From: an uncultured Clostridia bacterium
GTDB lineage: Bacteria; Bacillota; Clostridia; Oscillospirales; Acutalibacteraceae
NCBI GenBank assembly: GCA_946633275.1
Contig: CAMPAT010000074.1
Span: 1-5,070 of the forward strand
DNA: 5,070 nucleotides
Direction: 5' to 3'
In this document: piece after piece, positions 1 to 4,825 of the stretch
Position numbering within the stretch: position 1 is the first letter of the stretch
Layout of the letters: each line of letters begins with the position of its first letter
The notes under the pieces: generated by a model
Databases searched by the model: none
What the model saw: only the letters and a program-made list of their open reading frames with translations
What the model was told of the DNA's origin: nothing
Program-made: the position numbers and the translations under genes

Positions 1-130
1 CTCTTGCGGTGCCCAAAATTTGTTTCGGCTTGGAGCGCCGACAAATTTTGACCGCGGCGCCATACCCGACTTCGCTTAAACTGCCACAGGCAGCGCTCGT
101 CGGCTATGCTGCCATTCCGCCACTCCTGCG
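1..130. repeat. Structured intergenic repeat, copy 1 (may continue upstream)
   Basis: This copy matches positions 170-299 at 127 of 130 positions, with an offset of 169 bp. It is rich in self-complementarity. GCGGT (6-10) pairs with ACCGC (51-55); CAAAATTTGT (14-23) pairs with ACAAATTTTG (41-50); CGGC (26-29) pairs with GCCG (37-40). Together they make a long hairpin with small bulges. A second compound hairpin is possible from CCGAC (66-70) with GTCGG (99-103), enclosing CTGCC-ACA-GGCAG (81-93). An alternative pairing is GGCAGC (89-94) with GCTGCC (108-113). Reading frames through it look spurious: the period is not a multiple of three, so one frame cannot encode the same peptide in both copies. 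It is probably a dispersed non-coding element, either a structured RNA or a MITE-like unit. The family is not recognised. The left boundary is unknown because of the window edge. Confidence 0.85.
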
Positions 131-169
131 TATATTTAGTTTTTTTACTATCAATTGTCGTACGCGTGA

Positions 170-299
170 CTCTTGCGGTGCCCAAAATTTGTTTCGGCTT
201 GGAGCGCCGACAAATTTTGACCGCGGCGCCATACCCGACTTCGCTCAAACTGCCACAGGCAGCGCTCGTCGGCTATGCTGCCATTCCGCCACTTCCGCG
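170..299. repeat. Structured intergenic repeat, copy 2
   Basis: Second copy of the unit at 1-130. It differs at three bases: 246 (C, against T at 77), 294 (T, against C at 125) and 296 (C, against T at 127). All the proposed stems are kept: 175-179 with 220-224, 183-192 with 210-219, 195-198 with 206-209, 235-239 with 268-272, and 250-254 with 258-262. The 39 bp between the copies (131-169) is AT-rich at first and has no counterpart after copy 2, so the units are direct repeats separated by unrelated spacer. No target-site duplication or transposase gene is visible. Strand and function cannot be decided from the sequence. Confidence 0.85.
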
Positions 300-323
300 C
301 GTCTAAACACACTCCGCGATTAA

Positions 324-346
324 AGTATTTTGCAAGTCAAAATACT
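324..346. repeat. AT-rich inverted repeat (hairpin)
   Basis: AGTATTTTG (324-332) and CAAAATACT (338-346) form a perfect 9-bp stem with a 5-nt loop. It lies just beyond the stronger hairpin at 352-381, seen from the minus-strand permease gene. It could be a back-up terminator for that gene, or the border of the repeat region to its left. Neither strand has a clear T run after it, so a terminator role is only an inference. Confidence 0.5.
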
Positions 347-381
347 AACAACCGCTTTGATATAGTATCATATCAAAGCGG
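338..381 (-). terminator. Putative rho-independent terminator of the permease gene
   Basis: CCGCTTTGATAT (352-363) and ATATCAAAGCGG (370-381) form a perfect 12-bp stem with a 6-nt loop, starting 12 nt past the permease stop codon. On the minus strand the stem is followed by TTGTTAGTATTTTG, which is T-rich but interrupted. The position and the stem strongly suggest an intrinsic terminator. The imperfect T tract is the weak point. Confidence 0.7.
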
Positions 382-393
382 ATTTGTCAAAGG

Positions 394-1569
394 TTATTTT
401 GGCGTCTTTTTCGCCGATGACTCGAGCTTGATTTTTTCAGCAGGAACCCAGAGATTAATTCTGCCCGTATCGTTAAACGCCTTAAGCGTCATTACAGTTA
501 TCGGGACGATGAACATTCCGAGGAAGCCGAAAAGCTTAAGTCCGAAATAAAGACCCATAAGAGTAACAATCGGATGGACGCCGAGCGAATCGCCGACGAT
601 TTTCGGCTCAATATACTGACGGATTACCGTAATAACCGCATACATCACGATTATACCGATTGCCTGCTTATAATTACCCATAATGAGCGAAACTATCGCC
701 CACGGCACGAGAATACCTCCTGAGCCTGCGATAGGCATAATATCAAATATCGCTATCAGAATCGCGATGAAGATATAATAATTATTCTTCATAATTCCGA
801 GCATAGACATTACAGAAAATCCGAGGAACAGCTCAAAGAATGTAATAAGCATAATAAGACCGTATGCTCTGATCATCTTAAGAATAGTCTTGCTGAACAC
901 CTGCTTAATCTCAACAAGCAGATTCTTCTTATTATCAGGGAGCTGCTTCTGGATAAAACGCACGAGGCGGTCGTAATCCTTAGTAAACAGTATCCACGCG
1001 ATAATGCCGATAACAATACCGATCACAATTGACGGAACGTTCTTGACTACGTTCACCATACCGCTGAGTCCCGTGCTGACGCCGCTCTTGATTGAGCCTA
1101 AATTGAACGCGCTTATGTCAAAGTCCTCTATCATCGGGGTAAAGAAATTCTGTATTGACTCACTAACCGAGCTGTAAATTGAGTCCGGCAGGAATTTCAG
1201 TATTCCGAGGATTTCCGTTTCAAGCGTTGAGAGAAAAGCAGGGATATCGTTAAGCTGCTCTACGAAGTTCTTGACAAATTCTACAATCTTGTTAATCGCT
1301 GCGCTGAGCAGAAGCCCGAGCGGAAGCAAAATAATCAGAATTGTCAGGACTACAAGCAGTATGCTCCAGAATGCGTGGTGCTTATGCTTAACCTTACGTT
1401 CAATCCATCTAAGCGGAGTCTGAAGCAGTACCGCGAAGAAAAATGTAAGCAAAAACGGAGCTGTAACCCAGAACAGATACTTGAAAAACACATATATAAT
1501 CGCAAGTACTGTCGCTATAAACAGTAAATTTATAAGAAATTCTCTTCTTTTTTCAACCTTGGATGTCAT
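394..1569 (-). CDS. AI-2E family (PerM/UPF0118) permease, YtvI-like
   Basis: Predicted 391-residue polytopic inner-membrane protein. Hydrophobic segments lie near residues 11-30, 32-50, 68-92, 178-197, 236-260, 262-281, 285-318 and 332-362. A long, mostly polar region (about 93-177) separates the third and fourth segments, as is usual in the AI-2E transporter family. The C-terminal half carries the family signature: DIMP (276-279), a glycine-rich turn GSGG (282-285), VPWAI (288-292), and RQYIEPKIVG (317-326) followed by GVHP and FGFLG. This pattern, especially the IEPKIVG block, is closest to the sporulation-linked YtvI branch. Family members transport small molecules or ions (AI-2 in E. coli TqsA, Na+/H+ exchange in some); the substrate here cannot be read from sequence. 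Length is normal or slightly long, with a charged C-terminal tail. The start is supported by AAAGGAAG (1576-1583) six nt upstream. The gene appears monocistronic, diverging from the hom-lysC operon. Confidence 0.92.
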   Translation of the reverse strand: MTSKVEKRREFLINLLFIATVLAIIYVFFKYLFWVTAPFLLTFFFAVLLQTPLRWIERKVKHKHHAFWSILLVVLTILIILLPLGLLLSAAINKIVEFVKNFVEQLNDIPAFLSTLETEILGILKFLPDSIYSSVSESIQNFFTPMIEDFDISAFNLGSIKSGVSTGLSGMVNVVKNVPSIVIGIVIGIIAWILFTKDYDRLVRFIQKQLPDNKKNLLVEIKQVFSKTILKMIRAYGLIMLITFFELFLGFSVMSMLGIMKNNYYIFIAILIAIFDIMPIAGSGGILVPWAIVSLIMGNYKQAIGIIVMYAVITVIRQYIEPKIVGDSLGVHPIVTLMGLYFGLKLFGFLGMFIVPITVMTLKAFNDTGRINLWVPAEKIKLESSAKKTPK

Positions 1570-1601
1570 ATTATACTTCCTTTAATTAACTGTATATTAT
1601 T

Positions 1602-1630
1602 ATATTAATGCAATAATTAACAATATTCAA
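1602..1630 (-). promoter_or_regulatory. Putative vegetative promoter of the permease gene
   Basis: Read on the minus strand, TTGAAT (1625-1630) and TAATAT (1602-1607) are separated by 17 bp, close to the SigA consensus TTGACA/TATAAT. The predicted transcript would start near 1595, giving a leader of about 25 nt that contains the Shine-Dalgarno at 1576-1583. The region is very AT-rich, so other -10-like hexamers overlap. No sigma-F, -E, -G or -K motif was checked rigorously, so a sporulation promoter is not excluded. Confidence 0.5.
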
Positions 1631-1655
1631 GAAAAATATTAAAAATATTTGTTAA
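1617..1655. repeat. Imperfect inverted repeat over the permease promoter
   Basis: TTAACAATATT (1617-1627) is complementary to AATATTTGTTAA (1644-1655) with one bulged base and a 16-nt centre. It covers the proposed -35 box of the permease promoter and lies upstream of the operon promoter. It could be an operator, but in DNA this AT-rich such repeats arise easily by chance. Confidence 0.3.
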
Positions 1656-1680
1656 TAATAAGAAAATTTCAAATTAGGGG

Positions 1681-1709
1681 TTGTATTGAAGGATAAGAAG
1701 TGTTAATAT
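1681..1709 (+). promoter_or_regulatory. Putative SigA promoter of the ACT-hom-lysC operon
   Basis: TTGTAT (1681-1686) and TAATAT (1704-1709) are separated by exactly 17 bp. TG at 1701-1702 lies one base before the -10, giving an extended -10 element (TGT-TAATAT). Transcription would begin near 1716, leaving about 44 nt of leader before the first gene. That is too short for a lysine riboswitch or T-box, so regulation is more likely by a repressor or at the enzyme level. Confidence 0.6.
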
Positions 1710-1724
1710 ATGAAAAGTGTTTTT

Positions 1725-1742
1725 GACAGTAAAACAACTGTC
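1725..1742. repeat. Inverted repeat in the operon leader
   Basis: GACAGT (1725-1730) and ACTGTC (1737-1742) are perfect 6-bp arms around AAAACA. The site lies 10-30 bp downstream of the predicted transcription start and just before the Shine-Dalgarno of the first gene. It could be a repressor operator or a small RNA hairpin. No T run follows, so it is not a terminator. Confidence 0.4.
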
Positions 1743-1746
1743 CGTG

Positions 1747-1762
1747 GGTGGTGTACAGTTTG
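1747..1762 (+). promoter_or_regulatory. Shine-Dalgarno deciding a TTG start
   Basis: GGTGG (1747-1751) lies 8 nt before a TTG at 1760-1762. The in-frame GTG codons at 1748 and 1751 overlap this purine block and have no Shine-Dalgarno upstream. A TTG start also gives a protein beginning MSKSKYLLID, like the short N-termini of PheB-type relatives. A GTG start at 1748 would add only four residues. Confidence 0.5.
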
Positions 1763-2188
1763 AGCAAATCAAAATACTTATTAATTGACGCGTCGATACT
1801 CCCGGAGATATACGGAAAAGTTCTTGAGGCGAAGAGCCTTATTTTATCGGGTGAAGCCTCCTCTGTATCTCAGGCAGTAAAGATGACAGGAATATCACGT
1901 TCTGCATATTATAAGTACAAGGATAAAATTATAGAGTACAACGAAAGTGCAGGCTCAACCTTCACAATAGGAGCTAAGCTGCTCGACAACGCAGGAGTAC
2001 TCAGCACCGTGCTCAACGAGATATATCTTGTCGGAGCAAACGTGCTCAGCATTAATCAGAGCTCCCCTGTCAACGGTCTTGCAAACGTTTCAATAACAGT
2101 AAGCCTTACAGACAGCGCGACCACCACGCAGCAGGTTATAACCAAAATCAAAAAAATCGGCGGAGTTAAGACCGCTGATATAGTATAA
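1760..2188 (+). CDS. HTH-ACT domain protein (PheB/UPF0735 family)
   Basis: Predicted small cytoplasmic protein of 142 residues (146 if translated from GTG at 1748), matching the family's usual length of about 145. After a conserved YLLID..ILPE N-terminus, residues about 34-58 form a helix-turn-helix-like segment (SVSQAVKMTGISRSAYYKYKD). Residues about 67-142 form one ACT domain, with the ligand-loop motif LDNAGVL (75-81) and NVLSINQ (94-100). Bacillus PheB, the named relative, is encoded beside prephenate dehydratase, but its biochemical role is poorly defined. Here the gene is first in an operon with hom and lysC, 15 nt before hom. I infer an amino-acid-sensing regulator of aspartate-family synthesis, perhaps binding threonine, lysine or another end product and acting on DNA or on a partner enzyme. 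Ligand and target are not shown by the sequence. Family assignment is firm; function is not. Confidence 0.88.
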   Translation: MSKSKYLLIDASILPEIYGKVLEAKSLILSGEASSVSQAVKMTGISRSAYYKYKDKIIEYNESAGSTFTIGAKLLDNAGVLSTVLNEIYLVGANVLSINQSSPVNGLANVSITVSLTDSATTTQQVITKIKKIGGVKTADIV

Positions 2189-2203
2189 ATTCGGAGGCAA
2201 AAA

Positions 2204-3421
2204 ATGAAAGTTGCAGTTATGGGATACGGAACGGTAGGTTCCGGAGTTGTAGAGGTTATCGAATCTCACAGCGAAGTAATAAAGAAGCGCACAGGCGGTC
2301 AGCCGCTTGAGATAGCGCACATTCTCGATTTACGCGATTTCCCCGGCGACGAGCACGAAAAGCTCTTCACCAAGGATTTTAACGACATATTAAACGACGG
2401 CGAAGTAAAGGTTGTTGCCGAGACAATGGGCGGCGTTGAGCCTGCATACACCTTCACAAAGAGTCTTCTCAAAGCGGGAAAAAGCGTTGTAACCTCAAAC
2501 AAAGAGCTCGTTGCGCAAAAGGGACTTGAGCTTCTCAAGGAAGCTGAGGAAAGCGGTGCAAACTATCTCTTCGAGGCGTCTGTAGGCGGCGGAATTCCGA
2601 TTATCAGACCGATGTCGCAATGTCTCGCCGCAAACAACATCGAAGGAATTGCAGGCATTCTTAACGGCACAACTAACTTCATTCTTACGAAGATGATTGA
2701 AGAAGATATGGGCTTTGACGAAGCGCTCAAGCTCGCGCAGGATAACGGCTACGCAGAGAAAGACCCGACTGCCGACATTGAAGGCTTTGACGCGTGCAGG
2801 AAAGTTTGTATCCTCGCGTCCCTTGCCTTCGGCAAGCACGTTTATCCAAATCAGGTTGCAACCGAGGGTATCACGAAAATCACGCTTGAGGACGTTGCAT
2901 ACATCCATTCCATAAAAGGCGTTATTAAGCTTCTCGGTCAGATTAAATACATCAGCGACGACAAAATCGCGGCTTTCGTAAGTCCTGCCGTTGTTCGCCA
3001 CGGCTCGCAGCTTGCTTCCGTAAATGATGTGTTCAACGCAATTCTCGTACGCGGCGACGCAGTAGGCGACGTATGCTTCTACGGCCCCGGCGCAGGTAAG
3101 CTCCCGACTGCTTCCGCAGTAGTTGCAGATATGGTCGACGCGGCTAAGCATATCAAGCGCAAAAAGATTTTCGGCTGGGGCGAAGGCAGCGAAGACTACG
3201 TTGTTGATTACAAGTCAAATATCGATATGCCGTTTTACGTACGCGCCAAGGCTGACAAAGTTAAAATTCAGGCAATCTTCGGCGAGGTTAAATTCCTCAG
3301 CCGTATAGGTCAGCCGTCAAACGAGGTTGCCTTCATCACAGATAAGATGACTGAAAACGCGCTGACAAACAAGCTTGCAGGCGTTGAGGTACTCAATATT
3401 ATCAAGGTAACAAACTATTAA
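2204..3421 (+). CDS. hom: Homoserine dehydrogenase
   Basis: Catalyses NAD(P)H-dependent reduction of L-aspartate 4-semialdehyde to L-homoserine (EC 1.1.1.3), the branch point to threonine and methionine; cytoplasmic. The 405-residue product has an N-terminal Rossmann fold with GYGTVG (7-12) and SNK (98-100). The catalytic domain follows: EASVGGGIP (124-132), NGTTNFIL (154-161), GYAEKDPTADIEG (182-194), and the D196/K200 pair in GFDACRK that matches the family's catalytic Asp/Lys. GPGAG is at 294-298. The C-terminal about 64 residues (FYVRAKAD onward) align by eye with the regulatory ACT domain but are short and lack the usual DxPGVL ligand loop, so threonine feedback may be weak or absent. 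GGAGG (2193-2197) precedes the ATG by 6 nt. The stop codon overlaps the Shine-Dalgarno of lysC, suggesting coupled expression. No homoserine kinase or threonine synthase gene is in the window. Confidence 0.97.
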   Translation: MKVAVMGYGTVGSGVVEVIESHSEVIKKRTGGQPLEIAHILDLRDFPGDEHEKLFTKDFNDILNDGEVKVVAETMGGVEPAYTFTKSLLKAGKSVVTSNKELVAQKGLELLKEAEESGANYLFEASVGGGIPIIRPMSQCLAANNIEGIAGILNGTTNFILTKMIEEDMGFDEALKLAQDNGYAEKDPTADIEGFDACRKVCILASLAFGKHVYPNQVATEGITKITLEDVAYIHSIKGVIKLLGQIKYISDDKIAAFVSPAVVRHGSQLASVNDVFNAILVRGDAVGDVCFYGPGAGKLPTASAVVADMVDAAKHIKRKKIFGWGEGSEDYVVDYKSNIDMPFYVRAKADKVKIQAIFGEVKFLSRIGQPSNEVAFITDKMTENALTNKLAGVEVLNIIKVTNY

Positions 3422-3435
3422 GGAGGAAATATACA

Positions 3436-4644
3436 ATGGCTCTAATCGTTCAGAAGTTCGGCGGTTCTTCAGTAGCTAACGCCGAGCGGGTAATGAATGT
3501 TGCGCGCATTGTCAGCGACACCTACAAAAAAGGTAACGACGTTGTAGTAGTTGTTTCTGCACAGGGCGACACGACAGACGACTTAATCGCCAAGGCAGAG
3601 GAAATCAATCCAAATGCTCCGAAGCGCGAAATGGACCAGCTTCTTGCGGCAGGCGAGGAAATATCAATCTCGCTTCTCGCAATGGCAATAGAAGCTCTCG
3701 GCTGTCCTGCAATCAGCCTTCTCGGATGGCAGGCAGGCTTCAACACAAATTCTGTTTACGGGGCTGCAAGAATTAAAAACATCAGACCGAACAGACTCCA
3801 GGCTGAGCTTGCAAAGCACAACATCGTCGTTGTGGCAGGCTTCCAGGGTATTAACAGATATGACGACTTAACTACTCTCGGCAGAGGCGGCTCGGACACA
3901 TCGGCAGTTGCTATCGCGGCTGCGCTCCACGCCGACAAATGTCAGATTTTCACCGACGTTGAAGGCGTTTACACCGCTGACCCGCGCAAGGTTGAGGGCG
4001 CAAAGAAGCTCAAGGAAATCACATACGACGAAATGCTTGAGCTCGCTACGCTCGGCGCTCAGGTGCTCAACAACCGCTCGGTAGAAATGGCAAAGAAATA
4101 TTCCGTAGAGCTTGAAGTGCTCTCATCACTTAACCCGATTCCGGGTACAATCGTTAAGGAGGCAACAAAAATGGAAAAAATGTTAATTCGCGGCGTTACA
4201 AAGGATAAGGACGTTGCGCTCGTTTCAGTATTAGGCGTACAGGACAATCCGGGAGTAGCATTCAAGCTCTTCTCAAAGCTGTCGCAGAAGAATATCAACG
4301 TTGATATCATTCTTCAGTCTTTCGGCAGAAACAACACAAAGGACATCGTCTTCACAGTTACTAAGGACAACGGTCCGCTCGCAGTCGAGCTGCTCAGCGA
4401 CCTTACGGTTCTCGAAGGCGCAAAGTTCGTATGCGATACAGAAGTTGCAAAGGTTTCTATCGTAGGCGCAGGTATGGAGTCGCACCCGGGCACAGCCTCC
4501 AAGATGTTTGAAGCGCTCTACGAGAGAGGCATCAACATCAAGATGATTTCCACGTCGGAAATCAAGATTTCCGTTATCATTGACGCTGAGGACGCTGACA
4601 GAGCAGTATCTGCAGTTCACGCAGCTTTCATCCCGAATGATTAA
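3436..4644 (+). CDS. lysC: Aspartokinase (monofunctional, LysC type)
   Basis: Phosphorylates L-aspartate with ATP to 4-phospho-L-aspartate (EC 2.7.2.4), the first step toward lysine/diaminopimelate, threonine and methionine. The 402-residue product has the amino-acid-kinase signature KFGGSS (7-12), the catalytic and nucleotide-binding segments TTLGRGGSDTSA (146-157) and FTDVEGVYTADPR (172-184), and two C-terminal ACT domains. These contain QDNPGVAFKLF (269-279) with INVDIILQS (287-295), and GMESHPGTASKMF (346-358) with INIKMISTSEIKISV (366-380). Such paired ACT domains bind lysine and/or threonine as feedback inhibitors in this family; the effector here is unknown. Length is typical of Bacillus LysC (about 408) and no dehydrogenase is fused. 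AGGAGG (3421-3426) lies 9 nt before ATG and overlaps the hom stop. An internal start at codon 246 probably yields a separate beta subunit. Confidence 0.97.
   Translation: MALIVQKFGGSSVANAERVMNVARIVSDTYKKGNDVVVVVSAQGDTTDDLIAKAEEINPNAPKREMDQLLAAGEEISISLLAMAIEALGCPAISLLGWQAGFNTNSVYGAARIKNIRPNRLQAELAKHNIVVVAGFQGINRYDDLTTLGRGGSDTSAVAIAAALHADKCQIFTDVEGVYTADPRKVEGAKKLKEITYDEMLELATLGAQVLNNRSVEMAKKYSVELEVLSSLNPIPGTIVKEATKMEKMLIRGVTKDKDVALVSVLGVQDNPGVAFKLFSKLSQKNINVDIILQSFGRNNTKDIVFTVTKDNGPLAVELLSDLTVLEGAKFVCDTEVAKVSIVGAGMESHPGTASKMFEALYERGINIKMISTSEIKISVIIDAEDADRAVSAVHAAFIPND
4156..4173 (+). promoter_or_regulatory. Internal ribosome binding site for an aspartokinase beta subunit
   Basis: AAGGAGG (4156-4162) stands 8 nt before an in-frame ATG (4171-4173), codon 246 of lysC, inside the coding sequence. 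Translation from it would give a 157-residue protein (4171-4644) made of the two ACT domains only. Bacillus subtilis aspartokinase II and Corynebacterium LysC are alpha2-beta2 enzymes whose beta subunits start in frame at nearly the same residue, so the arrangement is well precedented. That it works here is inferred from the strength and spacing of the site. Confidence 0.7.
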
Positions 4645-4647
4645 TTA

Positions 4648-4787
4648 GGCCAAAGTTCAAAGGCCAAAGTTCAAAGGCCAAAGTTCAAAGGCCAAAGTTC
4701 AAAGGCCAAAGGCCAAAGTTCAAAGGCCAAAGTTCAAAGGCCAAAGGCCAAAGACCAAAGACCAAAGGTCAAAAGCAAAAGACCAAA
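4648..4787. repeat. Heptanucleotide tandem repeat, 20 units
   Basis: Twenty contiguous 7-bp units (140 bp) begin 3 bp after the lysC stop. Nine are GGCCAAA, six GTTCAAA, three GACCAAA, one GGTCAAA and one AGCAAAA. The first fifteen units use only GGCCAAA and GTTCAAA, mostly alternating to form a 14-bp higher-order unit. The last five (4753-4787) are divergent. CAAA is invariant in every unit but the AGCAAAA one. The array lies within the predicted 3' untranslated region of the operon, before the terminator. It is not coding. Strand slippage explains its growth; a function is not known to me. Confidence 0.93.
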
Positions 4788-4790
4788 GTA

Positions 4791-4825
4791 AAAGCCTCGG
4801 ATAATATCCGAGGCTTTCTTTATTT
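4791..4825. terminator. Bidirectional rho-independent terminator
   Basis: AAAGCCTCGGA (4791-4801) pairs with TCCGAGGCTTT (4807-4817) as a perfect 11-bp GC-rich stem with loop TAATA. On the plus strand it is followed by CTTTATTT, ending the ACT-hom-lysC transcript. On the minus strand the TTT of the stem runs on into TACTTT, so it can also terminate the converging gene, whose stop codon lies within the T-rich tail. It is the only terminator seen after the permease-operon divergence, which supports one transcript for the three plus-strand genes. Confidence 0.92.

Noticed and set aside
1..299. CRISPR array
   Set aside because: Only two copies of a 130-bp unit with one 39-bp gap; the repeats are far too long and no cas genes are present.
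9..550. Plus-strand open frames at 9-323, 106-306 and 275-550
   Set aside because: The first two run through the structured repeat, whose 169-bp period shifts the frame so the copies encode different peptides. The last overlaps two hairpins and the end of the permease gene. None has a convincing Shine-Dalgarno or recognisable domain.
1723..1751. Promoter using the perfect TTGACA at 1723-1728
   Set aside because: The -10 position at 17-bp spacing (1746-1751) is GGGTGG, not a -10 box. The hexamer is better seen as part of the inverted repeat at 1725-1742.
1570..1759. Lysine riboswitch or threonine T-box before the operon
   Set aside because: The predicted leader is about 44 nt, with no conserved riboswitch core and no terminator before the first gene.
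1710..1763. 17-residue leader peptide (MKSVFDSKTTVRGWCTV) whose stop overlaps the TTG start of the ACT gene
   Set aside because: Its ATG begins next to the predicted -10 box, upstream of the expected transcription start, with no Shine-Dalgarno. Three scattered Thr codons and no terminator/antiterminator pair do not make an attenuator.
2495..3151. Minus-strand open frame of 218 codons inside hom
   Set aside because: It is an antisense shadow of a gene with full homoserine dehydrogenase motifs; the peptide is low in recognisable features and has no supporting start signals.
4273..4620. Minus-strand open frame of 115 codons inside lysC
   Set aside because: Antisense shadow of the well-conserved ACT domains of aspartokinase.
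4648..4787. CRISPR array or coding repeat
   Set aside because: The 7-bp units abut with no spacers, and a 7-bp unit gives no steady reading frame after the lysC stop.
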